NCBI GenBank assembly: GCA_037179515.1
Contig: JAXCGZ010016987.1
Coordinates: forward strand, 1-64,000
Direction of reading: 5' to 3'
Origin: Halocaridina rubra
Taxonomy: Eukaryota > Arthropoda > Malacostraca > Decapoda > Atyidae
DNA: 64,000 nucleotides
Shown one piece after another: positions 34,001-59,221 of this stretch. Each line of letters starts with the position of its first letter. Positions within the stretch are counted from its first letter, which is position 1. Both the position numbers and the translations under genes were made by a program. The notes under the pieces were generated by a model. That model did no database searches, was not told the origin of the DNA, and saw only the letters and a program-made list of their open reading frames with translations.

Positions 34001-34105
34001 TACCGAGTTCTCTTTGCAAACCTAGTGGCCATCTTTTGGATTATGTACATTTCCAACAAGAGGAGACAGGCAGCTTCTGCAGCATCAGCATCAAAGGAAC
34101 TTTGA
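34001..34105 (+). CDS. PXMP2 last exon
   Basis: It starts after TTGTTTGCAG in phase 0 and ends TGA at 34103-34105 (34 codons). It encodes YRVLFANLVAIFWIMYIS, the final transmembrane helix typical of PXMP2 (xRVLFANLxAxFWxxYL), then a basic NKRRQ and a short alanine/serine tail ending SKEL. The tail is a few residues longer than I recall for vertebrate PXMP2. SKEL is not a standard PTS1 signal; the protein is a membrane protein and is not expected to use one. Confidence 0.93.
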   Translation, partial: YRVLFANLVAIFWIMYISNKRRQAASAASASKEL

Positions 34106-34312
34106 ATAATGCCATAATGTCATATGGTGTATTAAATGCATAGGTATAAGAAATTAAGAAAAGAAAATGTATATTTTGCATAATAGTAAGTGAATAATGT
34201 AGCATACGTTGTTATGAGAGTGAATGTTTATGGATGTTGATTTTTATTAAGGTTAAGATACAGGATCAAGTAATGGTAATGTCTATGCATGTCCACTAAT
34301 AAGGATAATAAA
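34106..34312 (+). promoter_or_regulatory. PXMP2 3' UTR with poly(A) signal
   Basis: AATAAA at 34307-34312, about 200 bp after the stop codon, in AT-rich sequence. Several earlier ATTAAA-like sites are less convincing. Confidence 0.65.
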
Positions 34313-34877
34313 GAAATACTGTAATACATTTTCCTTCTCATGGTGTTAGATTATTGTAGTATGTACTATTGCCCCTTAGACTTGTGTGATCGTGTGTCGT
34401 GGAGTCAAGCCCTTTTGGTTCAAATAGCAATATTATTAATACCACCATATTTCTCCACCTTGGATGAGTGCTGAATGGACTGCATTTGGAAATATTATCA
34501 CATTGCATGCATGAGTAGGTGGAAATTATATAAAGCAATTCAGTAATTAAAATTATAGTATTAGATAATTTGCCTGTGATAAAGATATGCACAATGTTAA
34601 AAAAGTTCGCTCTAGATTCAAGTTTGCATTGGAAGTACAACCCTGCAGAGTTTGTGAATGTCGTAATAGTGCAGCTTTAGAAAGGAATTTATATTCTTCA
34701 CAAACTTGGAGGAAATCATGATCTATATATTCCTTATAGAGACAGAGTATGCGTATTACTTTTCTATATACAATATTCTTTTAGAGGATATATGAAGTAA
34801 AATGTCTTCAACTCTGGTGCACAAACATTTGTCTTAAGATTTTAGATTAGAGACGTCCTCTTCAGAGAGTCAGAGTC
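34313..34877. other. no gene recognised
   Basis: AT-rich DNA downstream of PXMP2 with no recognised repeat or exon. Confidence 0.5.
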
Positions 34878-34880
34878 AGT

Positions 34881-36013
<1,133 letters not shown>

Positions 36014-36335
36014 CAGTGGTCCCTCATATCCTTGGTTTCACTATCCTTTGCTTCAGATGTCCATGGTGTAAAATTATTAAATGGGAAAACTCCAATATAA
36101 ATAATTTTTACGTTTTAAAACACCAAAACGTGACTTGTTACCACTGAAGATTGTTATAATTGCTCTATTTTATAGGTCATTATTGTTACAAATGTCTTAT
36201 TGTGCCAAAATTTGTAATTAAGCTATAGCATAGGTATGTACTTATAGCAAAAAAATATACTATATTGTATCCGGTATTGGGTTGTGTTATCCATGGAACC
36301 TATTCTTAATGAATGAGGAAAGACCAATATCTTAA
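36014..36335. mobile_element. Tigger-type MITE remnant
   Basis: It starts CAGTGGTCCCTCATATCC, a Tigger-like terminus, and near the right has TTAATGAATGAGGAAAGACC, an imperfect inverted match. The interior is non-coding and AT-rich. The right CACTG is lost. Confidence 0.5.
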
Positions 36336-36354
36336 TTGTTTTAAAACATACTGT

Positions 36355-36478
36355 ATTATATATATATATATATATTATAATATATATAATATAATATAAT
36401 ATAATATATATAATATATATATATATATATAATATTATAATAAATATATAATATAATATATATATAATATATTATATA

Positions 36479-36519
<41 letters not shown>

Positions 36520-36562
36520 TATATAATATATAATATATTATATATAATATATATATATATTA
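36355..36562. repeat. irregular AT-rich repeat
   Basis: TATA, ATAAT and ATATAAT variants mixed together, unlike the pure (AT)n tracts elsewhere; an older, decayed tract. Confidence 0.95.
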
Positions 36563-38401
36563 GTTGTATGTACACTAACTTTTCTAATTTTTATATACTG
36601 TATATTGTTTTATTCTTATAAAAACTGGGTACATGTAATGGTCACTTCATACTTATGATTATATTATATGTTTCTGACATACAAGTAAAGTCTTAATTCT
36701 CACTTCATCACCCTTGCTATTTTAGAAGTTAAGCACTATCTCTGAAAAATGAAGTTATGAAGTCTTAAAGCCTAATTTAACAAATATGGAAAAAGGACTA
36801 CTGTGTCTCTCAGTGTGCAGCTGCATGAAAGTAATGACTAGTTCAGAAAAGCATCGTGTTATATATTTTACTGTATGGGCATAATGAAAATTATCACTGT
36901 CATGGTTGTCATCAGTAGTTCCATTAAAAAGAAGAATTTAGATGGACAAGTTATCATCTTGGACGTTTTGACCCATTTCTACCTTTCTTAACATTTCCAG
37001 GAATTCAGAAGTCAGCCTATGCAATTTAACATTAGTTACAAACACAAATGAGGGATCACCAAGGCATATCATCATCATATGTAGCTTCTGCAGCAAAGCT
37101 CCAAAATCCCTCTTGCACTGCAAGCCTCAATATTAAGCCATCTAGCCCATCAGTCAAAACATGAGTGCTATCCATGGAGAACATTGAAGTAAAGTACATA
37201 CTACTGCTTTAACACACAGCTCATAAAATGCTAGACCTACTTGACCAGTATGTATTCAGTGGTTAAGTAAAGTGCAGTGGGGCTCTCTTGAATACAGTAT
37301 ATATAACAACCGGGCTTTACATCGGCCATGGGGACTGGGAGTATGTATTGATTTTCAGACCATAAACCGAGCTTTGTAACTTAGAATTGTACAGTATAGT
37401 ATGAAATAATAATAATGGAGTACATAATTATTATAATAAGACATGGGTGTGTGTGAGAGCGTAACATATGACCAATCGTTATGCAAATGATACAAGATAC
37501 TAATAATAATAATGCAGAATGATGATAATATTTTATTTAAATTATTAATCATGTTTAAAGAAAGAAAATAACGAAATCTGTTAACCATGCAGTAAAGTTT
37601 CAATAAAAAAAAGAAAACTGGGAACTCTGGATTGAAAACCAGCAGTAACTTTTTTTTTATAGTTTTCATATTTTTAATACTATTATAGCCCTCTTTTCTA
37701 ATTGATAAATGTGTGCTATAAAGTATAAAACAAGACTCAACAGGTGTGATTTAATAATTATATACTGCTCATGTTTACTACAATACAATCCTTATCTACC
37801 ATTTGCCGATCGGTGTAATGAACTGGATCTGTTGAAACCAAATCCCGTTGTAACTAGGAGACTACTTACGAGTGCCCGAATAACATTTAGTCTCGTTAAG
37901 GTGCAATTGTATTCCATGGAAAAAAAAAAAGGATTTTGATCCAAACATTGAGTCACTTAAGGTATGCTACTTGAATATGTTGTTAACGTATCAAATAGCA
38001 CCCTCTTCCATCCCTCCCAATTTCCTCTTAGCTCGAGGAAATGTTCAGTGTTATGAGTATCATTATAAAGGCTTAAATGCAAGTAAAGGGGTAATAGCAT
38101 AAACTCGATAATTTTCATGATATTCTCATACCAATGCACATTTTTTTACTTAAGCATATTCTTTTAGGTTAGTATTAAACATCCCCAATAACCAAACTTA
38201 AGATTAATATTAAGAATTAGAGAGGTGTATATAATTTTTGCCTACCGATGGTAGATATTGGAAAATTTTGTTGTAAATAAATAGCAGCTGAAATCCAAAG
38301 CAAAATTTTATAAAACATAATACACAGCATTGGAAATGGAAGAAAAAGAAGCATCTTTCTTTAAAAAGATTAAGTTGTTAAATCTTAAACTATTGTCCTT
38401 A

Positions 38402-38406
<5 letters not shown>
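36563..38406. other. no gene recognised
   Basis: AT-rich unique sequence. A short plus-strand frame at about 37770-37920 (NELDLLKPNPVVTRRLLTSA) has a vaguely LINE-like look but is too weak to assign. Confidence 0.4.

Positions 38407-38493
<87 letters not shown>
38407..38493. repeat. (AT)n microsatellite
   Basis: AT repeats ending in the TA before a Tigger-like terminus. Confidence 0.98.
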
Positions 38494-40620
<2,127 letters not shown>

Positions 40621-40636
40621 CACATATGATAATGTG

Positions 40637-40815
<179 letters not shown>

Positions 40816-40817
40816 TG

Positions 40818-41765
<948 letters not shown>

Positions 41766-41769
41766 CTAA

Positions 41770-44075
41770 AAGAGAACATAAAACCCCTAGATATTTGGAT
41801 AATTTTGTTGTAGGAAATGAAATAGTTGATGATGTAAACTCCATAAGTGATTACTGTTATACATTAACTGATGTACCTAAAACTTACTGTGAAGCTGTAA
41901 CCTCCAAAAATACAAGTCTTTGGCTAAATGCAATGGAAAATGAGATGACTGCTTTAAGAGAGAAGTAAACTTTTGAAGTAGTACCTTTACCATAAGGTAG
42001 GAAGCCAGTGGGGGGAATCGCTGGGCTTTTAGCATAAAACTTGACTCGGATGGTAATGAAAAATTGAAAGCTAGATTTGTTGCAAAAGGCTATTTTCAGT
42101 TTCCAGGCATTGACTTTCTTGGAACTTTCTCTTCCACAGCCCGCATCACACATATTCGTATGCTAATGCAAGTAGCTGTTCAATATGACTTAGTTATTCA
42201 TCAAATGAAAGAGTCAGAAATAACCCACAGAATACAAGCGGCATGGAAGAACTGGAAGAAAGTAGTCTGGGGTGCTGTGCGACAGGAGAATAGGGATTAA
42301 GTTGAGGGGTAAAGTGCATAAGACAGTTGTGAGACCTGCGATGATGTATGGAGCAGAGGCATGGGCAATAAAGAAGACACAAGAGAAAAAGCTGGATGAG
42401 GCATAGATGAGGATGTTGAGCTGGATGTGTGGGGTGACAAGAAGCGATAAGATCAGAAACAAGGTATTTAGAGGTACCTCAAAAGTTAGAGAAATATCAG
42501 ATAAGACACAAGAAAGTAGACTAAGGTGGTATGGTTATGTCGTCAGAAGGGATGAACTGTATGTTGGGAGGAGAGTGATGGAAATGGATATGCAGAGTAG
42601 GAGGGGAGGGGGAGACCAAAGCGTAGGTGGATGGATTGCATCAATGACGACCTGAGATCTAAATGTTTGTAGGGTGATGAGGTATAGGACAGGAACTTAT
42701 GGAGAACGCTGGCCAGAAACATCGACCCCACATAAAAGTGGGAAAAGATGTAGACGAAGAAGAAGAGAAGAAAATTCATCAAATGAATGTCAAAAGTGCT
42801 TTTTTAAATGGACTCATTTTTTGCTAGTTGTATGTATAACACACAGGTTTTGTTGTAGAAAATGAAAATGGTGAGAAATTATTAGGTAAACTAAAGAAAT
42901 CTTTATACGGTTCAAAGCAAAGTGGCCATAATGGTATAGTATGTTGCATTCTTATTTTCTGAAATAGAATTTTTCTCAGTCTTTTGCAGATACATGTGTA
43001 TATACCAAATATACTAAAACTGTTAATGGTATAAAGAAATATTTGAGTTATAAATTTCATATCAAGGATCTAGGTGAAATTTCATGTTTCTTAGGCATAA
43101 AATTCACACGTGATGGTGATGTAATTAAAATGAATCAGTCAAGATATGTAGAATATATGTTAGTTAAATTTGACACGCAAGATTGTAAACCTAGATTATC
43201 ACCTTGTGAGATAGGTCTGAATAAACTAATTAATGATCATTCTGATTTGGCAGATGTAAAATTGTATAGACAAATAGTTGGCAGTTTAATTTATATCATG
43301 AGTGCAACAAGACCTGACCTCTGTTTTGTAGTTAATAAATTGTCTCAATATATTTTAAAACCTACTGTAACCCACTTGACCATGGCAAAGTATGTATTAA
43401 GATACCTTAAAGGTACAATTGATCATTGTTTGACTTTCAAGAAATCAGAAAAAATAAGCCTAGTTGGGTTTTGCGATGCTGACTGAGGTAGTATAGCTGA
43501 TCGACATAGTATTACAGGATATGGTTTTAAATTGTCCTCAGAGGGTCTTTTTCTATTATGGAAGAGTAAAAAGCAGCAAACTGTTGCTTTGTCCACTTGT
43601 GAAGCAGAGTACATGTCTGTGAGTGCTGCTGTGCAGGAAGCCAAGTTTTTATTGCAACTATTGAAATGTGTGATAGGATCTGATTTATTTGATCATGTTA
43701 TGTACTGTGATAATCAAGGGGCTTTGGCACTTGCTAGTAATCCTATACAGCATCAGAGATGTAAACACATAGATATAAAATATAATTTTGTGAGGTCTGA
43801 AGTACAGAAAAAGTGTGAAACTTAAATACATTCCATCTGAAGAGAATATAGTAGATGTGTTTACGAAACCTGTTGCTGGTAAAAAATTCAGAAAGTTTGC
43901 TAGTGATATGATGGGAACTTAATTTTGAATCTCATAGTATGGGTATTGTTCTTTTAATTAATGATTTGTATTAGAAGATATATAATTTTATATATATTTT
44001 TAAAGATGTTATAACAGTACTCCATACCATTTTGTCATATTTGTATGCCTAACCATAATAAGTTTTAAGTGGGGG
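41770..44075 (+). pseudogene. Copia pol remnant (RT and RNase H)
   Basis: Plus-strand pieces: WLNAMENEMTALREK (start of Copia RT), KARFVAKGYFQFPGIDF, then after the LINE insertion VKSAFLNG, later SYKFHIKDLGEISCFLGIKF, ATRPDLCFVVNKLSQY, VALSTCEAEYMSVSAAVQEA and CDNQGALALASNP, which cover RT and RNase H. Stops occur at 41966 and after GFCDAD near 43484, among others. A polypurine tract AAGTGGGGG precedes the LTR at 44076. The 5' half of the element is missing, cut at the tRNA-like array. It is not the same copy or orientation as the element in the PXMP2 intron. Confidence 0.88.
42210..42773 (+). mobile_element. 5'-truncated RTE-like LINE inserted in Copia RT
   Basis: Encodes KTVVRPAMMYGAEAWAIKKT, MRMLSWMCGVTRSDKIRNKV and RLRWYGYVVRRDELYVGRRV, the C-terminal end of an RTE-type (endonuclease-RT) LINE, with frame damage. 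The 3' end is an AAG-rich tail. The 14 bases ATTCATCAAATGAA occur on both sides (42196-42209 and 42774-42787), a clean target-site duplication; beyond it the Copia frame resumes. Confidence 0.9.
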
Positions 44076-44293
44076 TGTTAGAGAGTAAAACTTAGTATGG
44101 CCGACTGTATATAGATAACAGTTATTTCTGAAAAGTCACCGTTTTCTTTTTAAGTGTTTATATATATTTATATATGTTTCTTAGCATAAACAATGGGTTG
44201 TTATTTAGTACCGGCTCGCCCAGACATTAAATCAAGAGGGTGTCTTTCATTAATTGCCATATATTATCCACCATCATGACTAATGCCTCTACA
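44076..44293 (+). repeat. 3' LTR of the Copia remnant
   Basis: It starts TGTTAGAG after the polypurine tract and ends CCTCTACA, giving short inverted ends. About 218 bp. The other LTR is not in the window, so no target duplication can be checked. Confidence 0.6.
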
Positions 44294-44890
44294 GTGGTAA
44301 AGGTGGTAATAATTCCTTTGTAAATGTTGAATTAGGTGGTATATTTGTTGATATGATGATTGACTCAGGTGCCAGTGCTAATATAATTGATGAAGCACTA
44401 TGGAAGCAATTGAAAAGTAAGGACATCAAATGTACAAGTACTACAAGTGTGAGTAAATCACTCTGTAGGTATGATTCCACAGAACCCTTAGATGTATTAG
44501 GTAAGTTCCATTGCACTGCTAGGTTAGCAGATCGAGAATTGCCCATCGAGGTAAATGTGTTTAAAGGAAATGCCCCTGCTATTTTGAGTCGTGAGGTGTC
44601 AAATAAATTTGATAATTTGCAAATGGGCATGGATATTAATTTAATTTGTAGTTATAAAATACAGAGTTTGTTTGATTTCTGTTGTAAAGAGTTTGGTAAA
44701 TTGAAAAATTATTAACTTGAATTGCATGTAAATGAAAATGTAAAACCAAGTGTTCAGGCCTTGAGGAGATTACCATTTGCTTCGAGGGATAAAGTTGAAA
44801 AGACACCTAGAGAGTTGGAAAGTGATAGTATTATTGAAAAGGTTGAAGGTCTAACTCCTTGGGTAAACCCACAGGTAAGTGATTCCTAAA
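44294..44890 (+). pseudogene. Gypsy-type protease and RT N-terminal fragment
   Basis: GGIFVDMMIDSGASANIID is an aspartic protease active-site region (Asp-Ser-Gly), with AILSREVSNKF as the second block. After a stop at 44713 the frame continues with VKPSVQALRRLPFASRDKVE and SIIEKVEGLTPWVNP, the start of Gypsy RT. The sequence then leaves the family. It starts directly at the Copia LTR edge, so the Copia element probably landed in a Gypsy copy. Confidence 0.85.
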
Positions 44891-44984
44891 GATTTGTACA
44901 CTGAGTACACTAAGTCAAAGTTTAAATACCTGTTTTACCTGGTCCCTGATCCATAAAAAGTCTCTCAAAGGAGATAATACACTA

Positions 44985-49506
<4,522 letters not shown>

Positions 49507-49812
49507 CTTAACGTTTTGATCTCTCAGAATAAGTGATTCTCCTGGATTTTCCGTTGAGATAGTGTGCCCAGCCTGATTGATTTTAATTGTTGAGTATCCT
49601 TTTGTTTTTATTTTGTTTTCTATATTTAATCCATCTCCCATATTATGTTTCCTTTCTTTTTCCAAAGAAAGATGATAATCTTTATTTGATAATTGTGTAT
49701 TGTGGTCACTGCTTTCTCTCAGGGATGAAGCGAAACATAAAGATGAAGTCATAAACATGGCAAAAGATAACCAAATAAATGTCAAAGCGGCGTTTTTGCT
49801 GCAAGGAAACAT
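49507..49812 (-). CDS. secreted Ser/Thr/Pro-rich protein, exon 1 with signal peptide
   Basis: The ATG at 49812-49810 opens 102 codons and ends at AAG before GTGAGA (49506-49501), phase 0. Residues 1-29 look like a signal peptide (hydrophobic core ALTFIWLSFAMFM, likely cut after SSLCFA). A polar, charged stretch follows (SDHNTQLSNKDYHLSLEKER) with no domain recognised. The frame joins exon 2 without a shift. Upstream, a pyrimidine-poor AG near 49825 leaves open whether this is the first exon; no TATA box was identified. Confidence 0.7.
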
Positions 49813-49897
49813 TTTCTAATTTCCTGATAAGTTGAGTCTTATTCATAGGGCACCTGTGAGTATGAAATTAATGAGTATATACATATTTACAAGTACA

Positions 49898-50190
49898 GTA
49901 GCCGGTTTTACGTCACGAACTCCCTTTTCTACCAAGGGCTAGGACCGGTTGCCTTCTTGCAAAATTGTTGTTTTCGCAGATGTAATAAGTTACCCTTTGT
50001 GCATACCCTTGCTAACTTCAGACCGGGCGAGGCGTGAACCCTCGACCTGCCGCCTCAGAGTGGCGGAGGCTATCATATGTAATCGTCATCCTGAGTACAT
50101 GTCCTTGCTAACCTCAGACTGTGGCGGGGCATAAACCCTCGACCTAATGCCTCAATGTCTCAGATGCTACCACTTTGCCACGGTGACTAC
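49898..50190 (-). mobile_element. tRNA-derived SINE, one copy plus a second head
   Basis: A full copy (about 49898-50075) with TCGAGGGTTCACGCCTCGCC, directly followed by another SINE head region (about 50080-50190, GTGGCAAAGTGGTAGCATC and AGGGTTTATGCCCCGCC). A 3'-truncated tandem. Confidence 0.75.
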
Positions 50191-50540
50191 ATGTTCTCAA
50201 TTACAGTATATGTGGAAATGTATCGACTCCTTTATTTTCTTATTAACAATGACTAAACATTTATGAAACTTTTATGTTCTCATTAACAGTAATTAATCTT
50301 TTGTTTATACATGAACCAGTGAATGGATATATATGAGTCCCTTTTGATGCCGTTATCAGTAACTTTGGAACGAGATCATTAGATTCTAATTTGCAGTGAC
50401 CTTTTGAATTTATGAGTCTTTTATGCTCTTATTACAAATGCTTTTGGAATTAAAATCCTTTATGTTTTCATTTCTTGTTACTTTGAAAATTAGGAATCTT
50501 CATTTATTTTTCTAATACTTTTACGATATGATTTACCAAA
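50191..50540. other. no gene recognised
   Basis: AT-rich, with loosely repeated ACTTTTATG(T)TCTCATTA and TTTGGAA blocks about 60 bp apart. Confidence 0.4.
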
Positions 50541-51498
<958 letters not shown>

Positions 51499-51639
51499 TA
51501 GGTTGGCTCATGGCAGCAGCCGCCCGTTGCGATACTACAGCTGAAGGTTTTTTGAACTTAAATAGGTCTGTCCAGAACAGTTCAATGTAAGTCTTCCTTC
51601 AGTTACGGTTCTTTTGCTATGCCTACAGCTACACTGAAT

Positions 51640-52745
<1,106 letters not shown>

Positions 52746-52747
52746 GA

Positions 52748-53042
<295 letters not shown>

Positions 53043-53061
53043 CACACACACACACACACAT

Positions 53062-53468
53062 ACACAATCTCAGTTATGATGAGAGGCTGAGGGAATTAGA
53101 CTTACCATCACTGGAAGCTAGAAGAGTGAGGGGGGATATGGTGACAGTCTTTAAATTCCTTCATGGTTATGATAGAGTGGATAGGGATCGATATTTTGAT
53201 ATGGCTGGCTCTAGAACTAGAGGTCATAGTTTGAAGCTTCGTAAGGAAACTTCTTTGCAGGATGTAAGGAAATACTTTTTCAGTGTAAGAGTAGTTGATA
53301 ATTGGAATTCGCTAAGCTCGGAGGTAGTTAATGCTATCTCAATCCATAGTTTTAAGGACAGGTATGATAAGTATCACTAAGTATAAAATGGAACCGATCA
53401 GGAGACGGGAAGATACGAGCTTTGGGCTCTTTCCCGTAAACACAATTAGGTAATCGCAATTAGGTAAT

Positions 53469-53472
<4 letters not shown>
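53062..53472 (+). pseudogene. 5'-truncated CR1/L2-like LINE copy
   Basis: Starts inside the C-terminal domain (LSYDERLRELDLPSLEARRV) next to an (AC)n tract and keeps an open frame to TAA at 53378-53380. The 3' UTR then matches 63036-63125 with a GCAATTAGGTAATC repeat end. It is close to 62725-63125, so the family has been active relatively recently. Confidence 0.92.

Positions 53473-53477
<5 letters not shown>

Positions 53478-53560
<83 letters not shown>
53478..53560. repeat. (AT)n microsatellite
   Basis: Between a LINE 3' tail on the left and the 3' end of a minus-strand RTE-like LINE on the right. Confidence 0.98.
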
Positions 53561-56165
<2,605 letters not shown>

Positions 56166-56600
56166 CAACTTTGATGTTAGTGTAAGGACAATAAAAATGT
56201 ATAGATGATAGACTAATATATTTCTTCACAGCCTCACCATCGAAAACTGCCCTGTGCTCCTCTTAGGGTAACCTCAATTTATTTAGTCATTTTACTCTAT
56301 TCATGGGAAGATACATCTTTTACATACACTTACAATATGGCTACATGCAGGAGAAAGAATAAGTACAAAAAGAAATATAAATAATATGAATTATGGCTGA
56401 TAGGCTGTTAATTTCATGTATGATATGCTTTCCTTAATGTCTTCCTTCATGCTTCTTGTATTGTCTTGTAAGTTAATCATGTTTCACCTGTCACATGATG
56501 AAGTTGTATTCCTCCATCGTGAAGGTCACACATCCACATACACCATGGTGTAATGATGCGGAACTTACACCCTGTGCACTGATATGACGGCATGGCCATC
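56166..56600. other. no gene recognised
   Basis: AT-rich sequence with no clear features. Confidence 0.45.
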
Positions 56601-57480
56601 TCTTCATGACTTGCTGGGTGATGCCTTCCAGCGTACATGTCACGATTGGCTTGCCAGCTCTTCATCAGAGCTGGAGGTTCCAATCGAGCCGACTGTGGGT
56701 TGTGGTGGCTACGGTACCAGTGAACATTGCCCCTTCTCAGCTCGCGCCAAGTGTTGAAGTGCCCACTGCTCTGGAGAAATGTGAGGTTGAGATGTCTTCC
56801 ACTGGCTTCAGGATATGGAGGGTGTTCATGGAAACCTAGATATTCCTCAACAAGTGGCCCAACCTAGAAGCTGTCATGCATATCTGGCTCAACTGCGTGC
56901 TGGCCCTTCAATAACCCTTAGACAATATTGAGATTTTAGTGCTCCTTGCTACTAATCAAGCAGAACTGTGGAGAGAGTTTTTTTTTTAGTAATTTCCAGG
57001 CTCCAGATAAGCCTATAGGTTTGCTTTTCAAAAATGTTTGCAGTTGGCACTTGACTGCACCTCTAAGTGCCATAAGTGTAACCACAATCTTAGTGATGAT
57101 ATGTCTTTACAATAATTAATAGTAGGTATAAGTGACCCAGGGCTATGCAAGAAAATATATCAGAAATAATTTTTATATGACACTGTAAACAAGCTCAGAT
57201 CTAAATGCTTTACATTTTAGGTTGCTGTGTTGGGGGGTTATTTTCCTGCCAAAATTCACCTGCCCAGGCCACAACAGCAAAGGAGGACATTAGTGAGGAT
57301 GTAGCTGTTGCTGCCATTTGCACAACCCCCTTGCCACCCTCACCAAGCCCTCCAGAAATTGTAGGAAATAGCATGTGGCTAAGAGCCCCAGCCCCGGCAG
57401 GGGTGCTACCTGCTGGATGCTAAAAAGATGGGGCACCTCAGGAAATGCTGCAGAAGTACAAAAAAAGGCTCCCAATGTAA
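56601..57480 (+). pseudogene. degenerate gag-like region with CCHC remnant
   Basis: Frames include VPVNIAPSQLAPSVEVPTAL, then after a stop WPNLEAVMHIWLNCV. Near 57416-57465 the sequence TGC...AAGATGGGGCACCTCAGGAAATGCTGCAGA would encode KMGHLRKCCR, the second half of a zinc knuckle, with the first Cys pair damaged. A proline-rich stretch lies before it. It looks like the gag of an LTR retrotransposon, badly decayed. Family uncertain. Confidence 0.45.
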
Positions 57481-57680
57481 GTATCTAGTGCCGTGGTAGT
57501 GGCATCTACAATATACCCCCAATCCCCCTGGCTATATTCATTTCTTTGCCCAGTGAGAGGGTGGCCCTTCCCACCTCGGCTGTAGCTAACACAGCTGCTC
57601 AGGGGTGTGTGCTGGTTATGTTACTGCTTTGCTCATGTGTCACCAGTGTATGGGTGGTGCAGAGTTTTGCATTACCTCAG

Positions 57681-58180
57681 ATCAATGTTTCTCAGCTTTT
57701 TTTAAACCAGAGTGCACTTGTAGAGTAATTAAAGCTCTGAGGTGCACTTAATATATCGATAAGAAAAAAATATCCATAAAATTGCATAATAGTAAAATTA
57801 TAAAAAAAAGCTCTTGAAATAAGCATGTACTTTTATGACATTGCAATATATTTTATCAATAATGCTTGTGTGAGACCTGTGCTTGATGTGATTTGGAAAT
57901 TTTCTTAATATTAGGCCTTATATGTGATAAGTATAATCTCATTTCCTAATCAATGCATCTAATATTGATCTATTTTTACATTCAATGTTGGTAAATTCAG
58001 AAAATCCTAATTAATAGAGGAATGATGGGAAGAACTGCAATAAAATATTCAGTACTTTACGAGCTATTGAAAGATTTTCTTTGATGAAAATTCAAAATTG
58101 ATGAATGGGCATCTCTTTATGTTTGATTTTTAAGATGACCGTCGCGGCACTTAGGTCAAAGGATTCCCACCGATTCCTGT
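57681..58180. mobile_element. hAT-like MITE
   Basis: The left end CAATGTTTCTCAGCTTTTTTTAAACC and the reverse complement of the right end (CAGGAATCGGTGGGAATCCTTTGACC, then AAGTGCCGCG) resemble each other and the CAGTGTTTCTCAACC ends of hAT elements. The interior is AT-rich and non-coding. No 8-bp target duplication was confirmed. Confidence 0.5.
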
Positions 58181-58254
58181 ACTAAAATGTCATTATAGCT
58201 GCTTCTCACATGCTTTGGGATGAGTTGATCTAAGATTTTATTTCAACCATTTAT

Positions 58255-58255
<1 letters not shown>

Positions 58256-58294
<39 letters not shown>

Positions 58295-58308
58295 CACACG
58301 CACACACG
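58256..58308. repeat. (CA)n microsatellite
   Basis: CA repeats with three CG interruptions. Confidence 0.97.
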
Positions 58309-59040
58309 GTGGGCATTAGAAAACAAACATTCAGTATCTCCTAAATTTTTCCTTGTGTTTTTGAGTGACCAAGACTTTAGATTAGAAACATAAACAAAAT
58401 TTCCATAAATAAGAATTCCTGCAGAGTATTGCGAGTAAAAAATTTATATTTGTTGTATGACGAGACTGTCTAAAATATTAAAGGAAAAAATTGAGAGCAT
58501 TTTTGTGAGGTGAAAGAGAAAAAGCTGTCCTGTTCTGCCTCGAAGGAAGTTTAGAAGAGTTGCCAGAGGTGAAGCCATCACATCACATTACCTAATCTTT
58601 TGTGTAAATTGGGGAGATCTCTTAAGCCATTTACCTGATCCTGTGGTTCCATATATTGCTAAAATCAGTATCCTTCACATTTATATTAATTTGATAGATA
58701 GTTTGATACACGGAATAAGTGAATAATTAAATACCTACCAATAATACACCTGTCAACAGTACTGAGTTAAGCTGCCAAGTAGCACAGCTGTCTTATTTTC
58801 TTAATTTTTTCTTTTTTTTTCTTTAGCTTTCTCTTTTATTATTTTTTTTTAATTTTGCATGTATATTGAGTTAAATGTAAAGTCTGATCTTGTGATAACA
58901 TACCTTGGTTAGCAAGTGAGTTTATCAGTTAAGAAGAATATATAGCAGAAACAGGTGGGTGTCTCCTCAAATACAAATTAAAATTTTCCTTCAAGTTGAC
59001 TTTTGTTTTTGTTTGCAATTTTTTTCTTTTTTCCCCTCAA
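58309..59040. other. no gene recognised
   Basis: AT-rich DNA before the LINE; includes pyrimidine runs near 58797-58850. Confidence 0.45.
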
Positions 59041-59221
59041 ACTACCAAAGTCAAATTAATAAGTTAGGATGTGTGTTACCAGAAAAGAGATAAATTGAGT
59101 CACTAAATATTTTTCTCTTTTTTTCTCTTTCTCTTCTTCTATCTGTATTCTGTGAAAGGGAAAGCTTAAAAACGAGGCCATCTCTGTCCAAAACCTCCCC
59201 CACCCATGGGTCCGGAGGAGG

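Noticed and set aside
23213..34105. Assignment to Mpv17 or Mpv17-like instead of PXMP2
   Set aside because: The NWKVWTP and YRVLFANLVAIFW segments fit PXMP2 better than the Mpv17 pattern WPxxQ with a different last helix.
34092..34105. C-terminal SKEL as a peroxisomal PTS1
   Set aside because: It is not the SKL consensus and PXMP2 is a membrane protein not imported through PTS1.
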